64,000 bases of DNA from Sandaracinus sp964481145 (GTDB lineage Bacteria > Myxococcota_A > Polyangia > Polyangiales > Sandaracinaceae), in assembly GCA_964481145.1 (NCBI GenBank), contig CAYZTA010000008.1, positions 1 to 64,000 on the forward strand, written 5' to 3'. Shown here in pieces: positions 11,094 through 21,050 of the stretch; the stretch's first letter is position 1; each line of letters begins with the position of its first letter. Made by a program: the position numbers and the translations under genes. Under the pieces are notes generated by a model. It saw nothing but the letters and a program-made list of their open reading frames with translations. It made no database searches and was not told the origin of the DNA.

Positions 11094-14000
11094 CTACGAG
11101 CTTCGTGTGAGATGAACGCCGAGTATCTGGAGCAGACGGTGAGGGTCGATGGGCTTGGGTAGATACGCGTTCGCACCGGCTTCCAGGCACTTCTCCTCGT
11201 CACCCCGCATTGCTTTGGCAGTGAGCGCAATGATCGGAAGCGTCTGGAAGCGAGCATCGGCACGAATACGACGCATCGCTGCATAACCGTCCATCTCCGG
11301 CATCATGATATCCATGAGGACTCCGTCGACCGACGGGTGCTCTTCGAGCATCGTGATCGCAGCGAGGCCTGTATCGGCGACGAGGACCTCGGCACCTCGT
11401 GAGCGAAGCATGGCCGAGAGCGCGTAAATCGTGCGCATATCATCATCTGCCACGAGGATCGTCCGGTTTTCGAGACGGATATCCGTCGTCGCGACGCTTC
11501 GCGACGCTTTCCTTCGCGGGAACCCATCCGAGAGCTGACGAGCGAAGAGACGAATCTCGTCGAGCAGGCGCCCGACGGCCGCACCTTCTTTCAATACGAC
11601 AGCTTCGGTATACGCCTCGAGCCGCTGAGTTTCTGCCTTGCTCAGATCTCGCGCGGTATACACGATCACCGCTGGTTTCTCGAAAGTGGTTTGCGATTCG
11701 AGCGATCGAAGCAAATCGAGACCGTCCATATCGGGAAGAGAAAGGTCGAGGACCATGCACTGGAAGCGATCGGTCGCAAGTACGCGCAATGCATCGTCCG
11801 CTCGCTCGACTCGACGGGCCTTGATGCGTTCGCGCTCGAGGAGAGCGATGAGCGAGTCTCCGGCCACGGCATCATCGCCCACGATGAGAACACTCATCGC
11901 GCGATCGTCGCTTGTGGGAACGAGCGACTCGATCATGCGTACGAGATCGCTTCGCACGCTCGGTTTTCTCAGATAACCGATGGTTCCTTGCCTATCGGTG
12001 CGCTCCGATCCGTCGCGCGCGGATACGACATGCACCGGAATCGAAGCCGTCTCGGGATCGGAGCTCAAACGTTCCACGACCGCCCAGCCGTCCATGTCCG
12101 GTAGACCGAGATCGAGCACGATGCCCGTGGGTCGCTCGCTCTTGGCGAGGCGCAATCCCGTTTCTCCGTCGCGTGCGAAGAGGCATTGAAGCCCTTGCCT
12201 TTCGATGAGCTCACCCAGCGCCGTCGCAAACATCGGATCGTCCTCGATGACGAGGAGGCGCGGGTGGATCGCATCCGAGGAGCTCGACTTCGTTGAACCT
12301 CCCGTCGAAGGAACACGAAGTGCCGGCATTGCGTCGCCGGGTTCGTGGGCTTTCGGTCGAGGACCGTCGCATGGCAGGTAGAGGATGAACGTGCTTCCCT
12401 TTCCAAGGGCGCTCCGAAGTTCGATTTCGCCGCCGAGCAATGCCGCGAGCTCACGCGCGATCGCGAGGCCCAGGCCAGTCCCGCCATAACGACGACCCGT
12501 CGAAGGATCCGCTTGTTCGAATGGCTCGAAGATGCGCTCTTGCTGCTCGACTGGAATGCCGATCCCCGTGTCGGAGATTGTCAGTGCGACAGTTCGATCG
12601 GCATGCAGATCATGACGACGAAGTCGGGTGCCGGCCGTCACTCGTGTCGCTTGCATGCGAATCTCGCCATGCTCAGTGAACTTGATCGCGTTGGCCAGGA
12701 GGTTGTTCAGGATTTGCGTGATCCGCTGTCGATCGGTGGAGATCGTTTCGGGAAGATCCGCTGCGAGTTCGAGTATGAAGCCCAGCCCCTTCGCATTCGC
12801 TTGCGGCTCGAAAATGTTCTTGAATTGCGAGAGCCACGGTGTGAGTTGGACGGGCTCGACATGGACGTCCTGTTTTCCCGATTCGACCTTCGCCAAATCG
12901 AGCACCTGATTGATGAGCGCGAGAAGATCGGTCCCCGCGGAGTGGATACTCGTGCAGTACTCGACTTGCTTCGGAGTGAGATTCCCGATTTGATTCTCGG
13001 TCAGCAGGCTCGAGAGCAAGAGCATGCTGTTGAGCGGAGTGCGGAGCTCGTGTGACATGTTCGCCAGGAACTGCGACTTGTACGCGCTCACCGTGGCCAG
13101 CTCGGTGGCCTTCCGTTCGAGCCCACGGCGCGTCTCTTCGAGCTCCGCGTTCTTTGCTTCCACCACACGATGCTGCGCCTCGAGCTCCTGGGTTTGCTCC
13201 GTCAGCTCTTCGTTGGTTTGCCGAAGCTCTTCTTGTTGCGCCTGGAGCTCCTCGTTGGTGGCACGGAGCTCCTCGTCTTGCATCGCGAGCTGGTCTGCCT
13301 GCTCTTGAGTTGCGGTGAGGAGCTCGCGCATCGCGGTTCGGCTGCGTGCGACTTGGAGCGCAATCGCAAGAGTCTCTCTCGCGAGCAGAAGAAGCTGAAT
13401 CGACTGATCCGAGCACTCCGCGAAGAGCGCGAGTTCCAATACGCCGATAGGCTTCCCATCCTGGAGAAGGGGGACGAGCACGATTTCGCGCGGCGAAGCG
13501 GCCCCCAGACCGGACTCGATCCGCAGGTAGTTGGGGGGCGGATCTTTCACGATCGTGGGCGTATCTTGGAGCGCTGCCTGACCGACGAGGCCGCTTCCCA
13601 TTCGAAAGCTCGGTCGCGCTGTCGAATCGAGGTTGTTTTCGTCGGATGACGGTTGAGCGAACGTCGCCAACAGATTCAACACGTCTCCGTCATCCAAGAA
13701 ATAAAGTGCGCCCACGGGCGCATCGAGATGGCGTGCGATGAAGCTCAACGCCCGTGTGCCCACGTCCGATAGCTCGAGCTCGCCACGCAGCTCCTGTGAA
13801 AGGCCCGCATGCCCCGCCTTCAGCCATTCGTCGCGTTGTCGTTCGTTCCCTAGCTCTGCGAGACTCCGGGCCATCTCGTTCGCGCTCACTCCCACATCGG
13901 CGAGCTCGTCACGATCGACAGTCGCAATACGATGGTGGAAATCACCCCGCCCGAACCGTTCGAATCCTCGTGTGAGTGCAGCCACCGAGCGCAGCACTCC

Positions 14001-14603
14001 GCGGCTCATCCTCCACGAAAGGAGGATGGTGACGATGAGCGCCACGATGCTCGTCCAGAACAGCCATCGCGTGGCAGATTCTTGTGCTGAAATCGCGCTC
14101 GAAAACGCATCTTCGAGCTCGTTCTGTTCGAGCGCCGTGGTCCGGTCGATGAGACCAATCACCCGCACTTGTTGCGATTGCATCGAAGTCATCGCATCGA
14201 TGAGCGCTTCGCCGGTCTCTTGTTCGATCAAACGGCGTGAGACGTCGTATGCGAACGTGTGGTAATCCTCCACCGCTTGCCGCAGCTCGGCCGCAAGCGC
14301 GGGATCGAACGCGGAGTGCGCGCTTTCGAGCAGCTCATCAAAGCGACGAAGGCTGTCTCGTGTTTGGGAAAGACTTTCCAGATCTTGGGATGCAACCGCG
14401 TCCTGCATGCCTCTTCGCATGCGTTCGAACTCGCCTTCGAGCCGTGGTCGTAGTTCCACCCTCGGCACGTAGTGTTCGCGGATGCGCGTCATCCGTTGCG
14501 TGACGCGATTGGCCGCGACCATGCCGCTGATGGTGGTGAACGCAAAGGACATCGCCGCGGTCACGACGATCGCCACCACTTTCGCCCGCAGCGTGAGTCT
14601 CAC
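11094..14603 (-). CDS. Large membrane hybrid histidine kinase: sensor - HAMP - GAF - HisKA - HATPase - three receivers
   Basis: 1169 residues. TM1 (about 8-30), a roughly 140-residue helical periplasmic part, TM2 (WLFWTSIVALIVTILLSW, near 180-200) and HAMP are followed by a GAF-like domain (about 270-425), a Gln/Glu-rich coiled coil (430-500), HisKA (SHELRTPLNSML, His near 514) and HATPase (DTGIGIP, GTGLGLAIAREL). Three REC domains follow (about 783-895, 902-1015, 1047-1165) with acceptors in LDLGLPDMDG, LDLSLPDMDG and MDIMMPEMDG. The GTG start overlaps the stop of the PstS-like gene (GTGA). No Hpt domain or output effector is seen. The overall layout recalls large myxobacterial hybrid kinases. 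Confidence 0.93.
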   Translation of the reverse strand: MRLTLRAKVVAIVVTAAMSFAFTTISGMVAANRVTQRMTRIREHYVPRVELRPRLEGEFERMRRGMQDAVASQDLESLSQTRDSLRRFDELLESAHSAFDPALAAELRQAVEDYHTFAYDVSRRLIEQETGEALIDAMTSMQSQQVRVIGLIDRTTALEQNELEDAFSSAISAQESATRWLFWTSIVALIVTILLSWRMSRGVLRSVAALTRGFERFGRGDFHHRIATVDRDELADVGVSANEMARSLAELGNERQRDEWLKAGHAGLSQELRGELELSDVGTRALSFIARHLDAPVGALYFLDDGDVLNLLATFAQPSSDENNLDSTARPSFRMGSGLVGQAALQDTPTIVKDPPPNYLRIESGLGAASPREIVLVPLLQDGKPIGVLELALFAECSDQSIQLLLLARETLAIALQVARSRTAMRELLTATQEQADQLAMQDEELRATNEELQAQQEELRQTNEELTEQTQELEAQHRVVEAKNAELEETRRGLERKATELATVSAYKSQFLANMSHELRTPLNSMLLLSSLLTENQIGNLTPKQVEYCTSIHSAGTDLLALINQVLDLAKVESGKQDVHVEPVQLTPWLSQFKNIFEPQANAKGLGFILELAADLPETISTDRQRITQILNNLLANAIKFTEHGEIRMQATRVTAGTRLRRHDLHADRTVALTISDTGIGIPVEQQERIFEPFEQADPSTGRRYGGTGLGLAIARELAALLGGEIELRSALGKGSTFILYLPCDGPRPKAHEPGDAMPALRVPSTGGSTKSSSSDAIHPRLLVIEDDPMFATALGELIERQGLQCLFARDGETGLRLAKSERPTGIVLDLGLPDMDGWAVVERLSSDPETASIPVHVVSARDGSERTDRQGTIGYLRKPSVRSDLVRMIESLVPTSDDRAMSVLIVGDDAVAGDSLIALLERERIKARRVERADDALRVLATDRFQCMVLDLSLPDMDGLDLLRSLESQTTFEKPAVIVYTARDLSKAETQRLEAYTEAVVLKEGAAVGRLLDEIRLFARQLSDGFPRRKASRSVATTDIRLENRTILVADDDMRTIYALSAMLRSRGAEVLVADTGLAAITMLEEHPSVDGVLMDIMMPEMDGYAAMRRIRADARFQTLPIIALTAKAMRGDEEKCLEAGANAYLPKPIDPHRLLQILGVHLTRSS

Positions 14604-15040
14604 CGCACCTCGAGAACGGAGAGGCCATCGATATTGGCGCTGGCGGACACATAACCCACCGCGCCACGATGGCTCCGTACGTAAGAGATCACTGCCAAGT
14701 CATTGCCGAACTCGACGGGTGGCACTCCACGACCCGTGAAAATGATCTGCTGCCAATAGCTCCGCACTGCCGCAAGCGGACGACTCAACACTCTCTCGGT
14801 GAACCGTTGACGCACGGGGGAATCGCTCGCGAGGTCGACCGGTCGGATCGTCTCTCCGTGAGGCCAGCGCGTGACCCGTTTCAGGAACGCATCCGCCAAG
14901 AACGAGCGCGTCACACTCCCTGTGGGATTGCTGGAATGAACGATGACCACGTATTCCAAACTGGGCTCGGCGCGTGGCTGTGCGATCGCCACTGTCGCGA
15001 CGACCATCAAAATCCCGATGATGAAAAGGGACGTACGCAC
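14600..15040 (-). CDS. Small periplasmic PstS-like (PBP superfamily) protein
   Basis: 146 residues from GTG 15040, which has GAGG about seven bases upstream and gives a clean signal peptide (RTSLFIIGILMVVATVAIAQ). The mature part reads like one lobe of the phosphate-binding-protein fold: VVIVHSSNPTGSVTRSFLAD, FLKRVTRWPHGE, a YWQQIIFTGRGVPP stretch and GAVGYVSA. This is the pattern of short 'phosphate ABC transporter substrate-binding' proteins. No ABC transporter genes are adjacent. It lies between a porin gene and a sensor-kinase gene and overlaps the kinase start by four bases, so a sensory ligand-binding role is more likely than transport (inference). Confidence 0.82.
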   Translation of the reverse strand: MRTSLFIIGILMVVATVAIAQPRAEPSLEYVVIVHSSNPTGSVTRSFLADAFLKRVTRWPHGETIRPVDLASDSPVRQRFTERVLSRPLAAVRSYWQQIIFTGRGVPPVEFGNDLAVISYVRSHRGAVGYVSASANIDGLSVLEVR

Positions 15041-15048
15041 GTGTCGCC

Positions 15049-16407
15049 TCAGAAATAACCCGTGGTCTTCACGAAGAAGACAGCCCAGTTTTCGAGGAGC
15101 TCCGAGTTGGGCGTGCCACCGTTCAACGCCGAATTGAGCGCTGCTGTGCCATGCATGTAATGCCCTTCGAGCTTGACGAGGAGATACTCGTTGATGTCGA
15201 ATCGGAGCGTCAGCGCGAGATCGTGTTGTTGTCTCTCGCGGCTCTCGCGGTCGTCCACGGTGGCGTACAGCAGTGAGTAGTAGAGCCCCGGCGTGAACCA
15301 GTCCGTGATGCGATAAGACATCATCACATAGGCTCGTTCGTTCCATGCGGTCGCATTCAATACGGGTATCTGGCTGTTGTAATCGAGATACCATCGACCA
15401 TATTCGGCAGCGAGAAGCAAAACCCCATCGGTATACTCGACTGATGCGACCAGGAGCACCGCGAAAATATCGAGGTCAAACGTCATTCCCATCGGATTGA
15501 CGAGATCGGTTTGAAGCTCGAGCACCTGCGCGCTCCCACCCATGCGCAGTCCGGTGAGTGGCGTTTCCCACATCATTCGCGAACCGACGATATACGGCAC
15601 GTGGACCGCGCTGATCGACAGAGGGTTCTCCGGCCGGAACGCGGGTGTGTCGATGAAGAGCGTTCCAGCATAGATCCGATAAGCGAGTGTTCCCGCGACG
15701 TCCAAGGGAATGCGTCCGTAAATCTCACCTCCCGTCTGCGCGAGTTGGAAATCACGGTTTTCGATCGGATATGTTGATTGCGGAAGGAGCACGGGCACAC
15801 GCGCCACATCTACATCGTTGATTTCGTTGTAGAGCCCGAATGGGATCTTCGTCCGGCCGAGTCGTACGCCAAACCAATCCGCGAAGCGATAATCGACGTA
15901 GAACCAATCGAGCCTGATGGTGTAGTTGCCTATGTCACCCAACTCGCGAGAGAAAAGCTGGATGCCGATGCGTAAATCATCCAGCGGCTGACTCGTGAGG
16001 TTGAGCGCGACTTCGGTCATCTCGAAGCTGCCGTGGGTGGATCGGGCCAAGTAGTTGTTGTGAACAGAGACGAGAAAACCTTGGCTCGCGAACCCATGGA
16101 ATTGGAGATTGAGCTGCCCGATCACGTTCTCGACGATTCCGATCATCGCTTCGAGTGGATCTGTCGATTCCGGCGTGGACTCCACCACGGCAGCATCAGG
16201 GCTCGCCGCTGGCGAAGGCTCGTCGGTTGGTGCGGGCTCGTCGGTTGGTGTGGGCTCGTCGGGGAATACCCGTGCTTCTTCTTCAGAGTCTGATGGAAAC
16301 GTCGAAGGTGCAGGTGGCACATCCTGTGCGGATGCCATCTGCACGAACACGATGCTTATTCCCCACACCCCTACGTTCAGAAGTGTGATGGCGAGTTTCC
16401 TCGACAT
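15049..16407 (-). CDS. Outer-membrane beta-barrel (porin-like) protein
   Basis: 452 residues from ATG 16407, preceded by GGGAGGACG. A signal peptide (MSRKLAITLLNVG…ASAQ) leads into a Pro/Glu/Asp/Ala-rich spacer (near residues 40-75) and then about 370 residues of alternating amphipathic strands rich in Tyr/Trp/Arg (for example WFGVRLGRTKIPFGLYNEI), ending in the C-terminal Phe typical of outer-membrane barrels. The RxGRxKxPFG phrase recalls phosphate-selective or short-chain porins. It is first in an operon with a PstS-like protein and two kinases. Barrel call from sequence pattern; transported solute unknown. Confidence 0.82.
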   Translation of the reverse strand: MSRKLAITLLNVGVWGISIVFVQMASAQDVPPAPSTFPSDSEEEARVFPDEPTPTDEPAPTDEPSPAASPDAAVVESTPESTDPLEAMIGIVENVIGQLNLQFHGFASQGFLVSVHNNYLARSTHGSFEMTEVALNLTSQPLDDLRIGIQLFSRELGDIGNYTIRLDWFYVDYRFADWFGVRLGRTKIPFGLYNEINDVDVARVPVLLPQSTYPIENRDFQLAQTGGEIYGRIPLDVAGTLAYRIYAGTLFIDTPAFRPENPLSISAVHVPYIVGSRMMWETPLTGLRMGGSAQVLELQTDLVNPMGMTFDLDIFAVLLVASVEYTDGVLLLAAEYGRWYLDYNSQIPVLNATAWNERAYVMMSYRITDWFTPGLYYSLLYATVDDRESRERQQHDLALTLRFDINEYLLVKLEGHYMHGTAALNSALNGGTPNSELLENWAVFFVKTTGYF

Positions 16408-16607
16408 CCGTTTTTTCGTCCTCCCCTGCAGCCTATTACTACTGTGGCGAAAAAATACCAAGAGTGTAAATGATGGGAGCGAAGCTCTCGTGAAGTCGAT
16501 TGCCCGCCTCGTGGTATGGTGGAGCTACGTTCATTGCTCAGCGTGGGCTGATGAATCGTCACGGCCCGACGTTCGTCTCGTCAGATAGTTCGCAGCCGGA
16601 GGTCGTC

Positions 16608-17861
16608 GTGTCCTCTTCTCTTTGCAAGATCCGAACGATTGCGCAGGTCTTCGTGATGGCGACCTTCGTGTTCACGCTATTCCCTACGAGCTCGAGCCAC
16701 GCACAAGTGGTGGTGCGTCCGGGGCGGCGAGGAGACCGAGCCACTCACGCCGAGCCGGGACGTCGAGGAGGAGCCGTTGTCGTCCGACCTGAACGTCGGG
16801 GAGGGTCGGTTGTCGTGGCTCCCGAGCGCCCCCGTGCTGGAGTCGTCGTTCAACCTCCGCGTCGTGGTCCGGACGTCGTCGTTCAACCTCCACGTCGCGG
16901 AGGAAGCGTGGTGGTTGCGCCTCCCACACGGCCTGGTGTCGTGGTCATGGGCCCGCGGGGTGTCGTGCGTTCTGCGCCTGCACGTGTGAGGGGCGTGGCC
17001 CCGCCACCTCCGCCGCGTCCGCGCGTTCGCTGGTCTCCTCCAAGTCGCCACGGAGAATTGTGGATTGAACCCTATTGGGGCTGGACCGGTTCGTCGTGGG
17101 AGTGGATTGAAGGGCATTGGGAGCAGCCGCCGCAACTTGGTGCGGTGTGGGTTCCTCCGCAATTCGATGGGACCGGCTGGGTGCCGGGGTATTGGACGAT
17201 CCCGCGCGTTTCAGTGCCTGCCACTCATGGCACGCCCTATCACATCGGAATGCAGATCGCGGGGAGCTTCTCGGGATCGGAACCGCGTGACGTGCAGGGC
17301 GCGGTTTATCAGGATTACGTCGTTTCCATGGGCGCTGGCGAGACCGCAACCTTTTTCGTCGTAGGTGGTCCGAGCCCTCGCGATCCAGGGCGACGCATCG
17401 ATGTCGCGCTTCAAGTGCTTTCGAATGGAGCGCTCATCGCGAATGGTTCGACACGGACCGGATTCGATGCGCAGGTGACGCTGACTTCACCGCGCGCGGC
17501 GGTGTACGTGATTCGCGCATCGAGCCGTGCAGGAGCTTATGGAGGGACGTATCTCGTGCAGAGCTCGCGGGGCGCGCAGATGCCGTATGCAAGTGCGTAC
17601 GATGATTACTGGGGAGGAACTCAGTATCAGCAGCCGTCTGTGCAGGCGTACCCAGATTGTCGCCGAACGCTGATCGATCTCGGTCACTCGCCTTCGAGTT
17701 TCATGTTCTGCGATGGAGTCGAACCCACATGCGCGGACGCATTGCTTCGTGCCGGGTACGCACCGTCGAGCCTCATGTTTTGTCAGGGGGTCGATCCCCA
17801 ATGCGCAGCATCGCTCTTGCAGAGCGGACGCGCACCGGCAGAGCTGCAGTACTGCCGGTGA
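16608..17861 (+). CDS. Exported protein with RRG/VVV-rich N region, WVPGYW motifs and C-terminal Cys repeats
   Basis: Start GTG 16608 is chosen because a perfect GGAGGT (16598-16603) lies four bases upstream; the frame is open earlier without a comparable site. A signal peptide ends at SSSHAQ. Residues about 35-110 are low-complexity blocks of Val, Pro and RRG. Then come Trp/Tyr-rich segments (ELWIEPYWGWTG, WVPGYW) of the YXWXXGXW type seen in exported proteins of this phylum, a beta-rich domain, and three C-terminal units of about 24 residues ending in FMFC, LMFC and LQYC. Function unknown. Its stop is six bases from the stop of the convergent gene. Confidence 0.8.
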   Translation: MSSSLCKIRTIAQVFVMATFVFTLFPTSSSHAQVVVRPGRRGDRATHAEPGRRGGAVVVRPERRGGSVVVAPERPRAGVVVQPPRRGPDVVVQPPRRGGSVVVAPPTRPGVVVMGPRGVVRSAPARVRGVAPPPPPRPRVRWSPPSRHGELWIEPYWGWTGSSWEWIEGHWEQPPQLGAVWVPPQFDGTGWVPGYWTIPRVSVPATHGTPYHIGMQIAGSFSGSEPRDVQGAVYQDYVVSMGAGETATFFVVGGPSPRDPGRRIDVALQVLSNGALIANGSTRTGFDAQVTLTSPRAAVYVIRASSRAGAYGGTYLVQSSRGAQMPYASAYDDYWGGTQYQQPSVQAYPDCRRTLIDLGHSPSSFMFCDGVEPTCADALLRAGYAPSSLMFCQGVDPQCAASLLQSGRAPAELQYCR

Positions 17862-17867
17862 TTCGAT

Positions 17868-19685
17868 CTACTGGAGGGTGTACGTCGGGATCGCGAGCGC
17901 CGACTCCGCAGCACCGCTTTCGTTCGGGACGGCGGGCTCGATGGGTGCGTGTCCGAAATCAATCGGGATATAGAAGAGCCAGAGGCGATCGTGGCGCGCA
18001 CGATGCTCGAAGCCGATGAGGCCGTAGAGCACACGCCACCAATGCTCACCGCTGCTCGTTTCACCCCAATCGAAGAGGGGTGCGAAGTGGAATTCTGTTT
18101 CCCAACGATCTTCACCACGCCACTCCCGACGCCGGAAATACGTGTTGAGGAAGAGCTGCGTCTCCGTCACGCCTTCGACGAAGCGCCAGTAGAAGGGAAA
18201 TGCGACCGTATAACGATCGTGCTTCTCGAGTTGTTCGAAGTCGAACCAGAAGGGCGCGAGCACGTGATGCCGATGCGAAGGCACGTGTTCGTAAAACCAG
18301 AATGGATAGATGTTGAAGGCTTCCCCATCACGCCATCTCGAATATTGGAACGTGGGTGCGATCCATGTCGTGTTGTCCCCATGCTCGAGGTCGCGCGTAT
18401 GTGCGGCGAGCGGGGTGACCCACGTTTGACGTCGTCCGTATTCGTCGAAGTGAGCAAAGAAGGGAAAGACGATCGTATTGCTCGTTGCAGGGCTGCTCCA
18501 GCGCGCGAGCACGGGGAGAATCAAGAGCGTCTCGCTGTGATCACGAGGATCACGGATCCACCAGAACAAAGGGGCGACGGCGTCGAGCTCGGTCGCTCCG
18601 CGATGACGTTGATAGAGATAGGTGACGAAGGTTTCCGACTCACGCTCTCGGAAATAAAGAAACGCTGGGGTCGTCAGCCGAAGGACGTCGGGCTCTTCGG
18701 AGAAATGAAAGAGCAGAGGCGGGACGGTCGTCGAATGAAACCCAGGGCCTTCGTTGTGATGGAGCAAACCGGCGACGCCCCAGAATGTCTCTCCCCGCTG
18801 CTCCGAATGATAGAAGAGCCCAGGAGGAACGATGGTGAGCGTTTGCTCCGAACGCGCGTTGTGGTGTCTGAAATAGAATGGCGCGACGAACTGATATTGT
18901 TCGCTCGGTGTGTCGTTCCACCAAAGAAACGGAAAAAGCCCCCATCGCTCTTCATCTCTTTTGCGCAAACGATAAAAGAGCGCGCCCGCGAAGAGATAGT
19001 CCTCGTCCTCACTGCCCCATGAGAGCGTCAGAAGAGGCGGGATGATGTGGTGATAGGAATGACCCTCGCGGCCTGTCGCAAAGAGTGGAAAAATGCCGAA
19101 TGAATGGCCTGTGGGTGATGAATGAGACCACACGGGTGGAACGATCCACGTGTGCCAACCAGGCCCGCGCAGCCACCAGAAAATCGGGAAGAGGACGTCT
19201 CCCTGCTCGGTTCCTTCGCGATGGTAAATCGGTGGAATTACGAGCTCGCTCGTGTCGGATGATTCCCGCAAATAAAAGACAGGAAATACCGCGGTGGTCG
19301 ACACTCCCGCCCGCCGCTCGATCAAGAGGGGTGGGAACGCGAGTTGAAAGTCACCCTCGTTTGGGGGAGGAGGTGTTTCGACGAAATACGTCGTTCTCGA
19401 TCCCATCTCCTCTTCGGGAGCGGGCTCTTCGGGAGCAGGTTCTTCGGGGACGGCTTCGGCTTCTTCTTCCCCGCCTTCGTTCTCTTCGCTTACGTCTTCG
19501 TTCTCTTCGATGACGACCTCTTCGTCATCACCCATCTCGTCCTCGTCTGGATCGATGGGCTCGTCCTCTTCTTCGAGAAGACTTTCGTCTTCCAACTCGT
19601 CCGCAAACGTCGCGAATGGAAAGGCGCCCATCATCGCCGCAAAGAGCAGCAACCAAAACAGACCGAGAGCTCGCATGCTCGTCAC
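17868..19685 (-). CDS. Exported aromatic/proline repeat protein of unknown function
   Basis: 605 residues with a signal peptide (MRALGLFWLLLFAAMMGAF…FADE), a long acidic stretch (about residues 30-90, Glu/Asp/Pro), and then about twenty irregular repeats built on FPFFW, PPLLxH, VAPFYFRHH and similar aromatic-Pro-His phrases with WR/ER spacers. The pattern of short strands with aromatic girdles would fit a beta-barrel or beta-propeller; this is inference. It does not end in Phe. It overlaps the hisS stop by four bases and is the last gene of a minus-strand operon. I do not recognise the family. Confidence 0.78.
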   Translation of the reverse strand: MTSMRALGLFWLLLFAAMMGAFPFATFADELEDESLLEEEDEPIDPDEDEMGDDEEVVIEENEDVSEENEGGEEEAEAVPEEPAPEEPAPEEEMGSRTTYFVETPPPPNEGDFQLAFPPLLIERRAGVSTTAVFPVFYLRESSDTSELVIPPIYHREGTEQGDVLFPIFWWLRGPGWHTWIVPPVWSHSSPTGHSFGIFPLFATGREGHSYHHIIPPLLTLSWGSEDEDYLFAGALFYRLRKRDEERWGLFPFLWWNDTPSEQYQFVAPFYFRHHNARSEQTLTIVPPGLFYHSEQRGETFWGVAGLLHHNEGPGFHSTTVPPLLFHFSEEPDVLRLTTPAFLYFRERESETFVTYLYQRHRGATELDAVAPLFWWIRDPRDHSETLLILPVLARWSSPATSNTIVFPFFAHFDEYGRRQTWVTPLAAHTRDLEHGDNTTWIAPTFQYSRWRDGEAFNIYPFWFYEHVPSHRHHVLAPFWFDFEQLEKHDRYTVAFPFYWRFVEGVTETQLFLNTYFRRREWRGEDRWETEFHFAPLFDWGETSSGEHWWRVLYGLIGFEHRARHDRLWLFYIPIDFGHAPIEPAVPNESGAAESALAIPTYTLQ

Positions 19686-20953
19686 GGCGTGTTCCCCCGC
19701 ACGATTTCGTTCGTTCGAAGGACGACATCCTGGCGAGACACTTCGAGTTGCGCGTGCGCCTCGAGGTTCTTGAGTTGCACGACGCCTCGTTCCATTTCAG
19801 CAGGGCCGAGCACGAGCACGACACGTGCTCCGAGCTTGTCGGCGCGCCGTAACTGACTCTTGAGGGACTGACCTCGAAGATCACCGTCTGCGATCAAACT
19901 TGCTGCGCGGAGTTCGTGCAGCAAGACAGCCGCCTCTCGTCGAAGATTGGGATCCGCCACGGCCACTGCGACATCGATCCTTGGCGCTACATCTTGGTCA
20001 CCCATGACGAGCAAGATGCGCTCGAGTCCCATCGCGAAGCCGATCGACGGCACATCGGGACCGCCCAGCTCTCGCACCAGGCCGTCATATCGACCGCCAC
20101 CACACAACGTATTTTGCGCTCCGAGCTCTCCGCCTCTGCCTTGGATTTCGAACAGAGTCCGTGAGTAATAATCAAGCCCCCGCACCAACTTGGGCTCGAT
20201 CCGGTAAGGGGTGCCAAGTGCGTCGAGGGTCTGCTTCAACTCTTCGAAATGCGCCCGATCGTCATCGCCCAAAAACTCAGTCAGGCTCGGCGCATTCGCG
20301 CAAATCTCCTGATCGACAGGGCTTTTGCTGTCGAGAATGCGAAGTGGATTGGTCTCCAAACGACGGCGCGAGTCTTCGCTCAGCTGCTCACGATGTGGCA
20401 AGAGGAACTGGAGGAGTTCGTGTCGATAACGAGCGCGCGACTCGTGCGATCCGAGCGAGTTGACCAATACCTCGAGATCTTGCACTCCGAGTGACGTGAG
20501 CATCGTGACGACGAGATCGATCATCTCGGCGTCGACGTGAGGCCCTGGATCGCCGATGCACTCCACGCCGGCTTGCCAGAACTGCCGATAGCGTCCGCGG
20601 GCGGGCCGCTCGCGGCGAAACATCGGACCGAGATACGACCACTTCGTGATCGGCTCGACCCCATGGACAGCGTGCTCGATATAAGCGCGGACGCACGACG
20701 CCGTGCCCTCTGGCCGCAGCGTGAGCATGTCGTCGCCTTTGTCGACGAAGGTGTACATTTCCTTCTCGACGATGTCGGTCGCCTCGCCGATCGAACGAAC
20801 GAACAGCTGGGTGGGTTCGACGATCGGCGTGCGCGCCTCGCGATAGCCGTATCGAGTGGAAATCTCGCGAAACGCCGCCTCCAGACGATGCCAACGTGCG
20901 ATCGCCTCGGGTAGGACGTCGTTCATTCCCTTGACGGCGCGAACGGTGCTCAT
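19682..20953 (-). CDS. hisS: Histidyl-tRNA synthetase
   Basis: Class II aminoacyl-tRNA synthetase charging tRNA-His, 423 residues from ATG 20953 (an upstream in-frame extension to 21040 looks non-coding). Start VRAVKGMNDVLPEA, motif 2 (GPMFRRERPARGRYRQFWQ), the HisRS peptides LVRGLDYYSRTLFE and GGGRYDGL, motif 3 (GFAMGLERIL) and the C-terminal anticodon-binding domain are all present. It is set between a VWA-protein gene and an exported-protein gene in one tight operon, an unusual home for hisS. Confidence 0.97.
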   Translation of the reverse strand: MSTVRAVKGMNDVLPEAIARWHRLEAAFREISTRYGYREARTPIVEPTQLFVRSIGEATDIVEKEMYTFVDKGDDMLTLRPEGTASCVRAYIEHAVHGVEPITKWSYLGPMFRRERPARGRYRQFWQAGVECIGDPGPHVDAEMIDLVVTMLTSLGVQDLEVLVNSLGSHESRARYRHELLQFLLPHREQLSEDSRRRLETNPLRILDSKSPVDQEICANAPSLTEFLGDDDRAHFEELKQTLDALGTPYRIEPKLVRGLDYYSRTLFEIQGRGGELGAQNTLCGGGRYDGLVRELGGPDVPSIGFAMGLERILLVMGDQDVAPRIDVAVAVADPNLRREAAVLLHELRAASLIADGDLRGQSLKSQLRRADKLGARVVLVLGPAEMERGVVQLKNLEAHAQLEVSRQDVVLRTNEIVRGNTP

Positions 20954-21050
20954 CGGTTTTTGTGGGGTCGAATCGAGACGCGCCTTCAAAAAGGACGCAA
21001 GAACGGCGCGATTCCTACCCGATGCGAGGAGGGGGCGCAAGCACGGGGGC

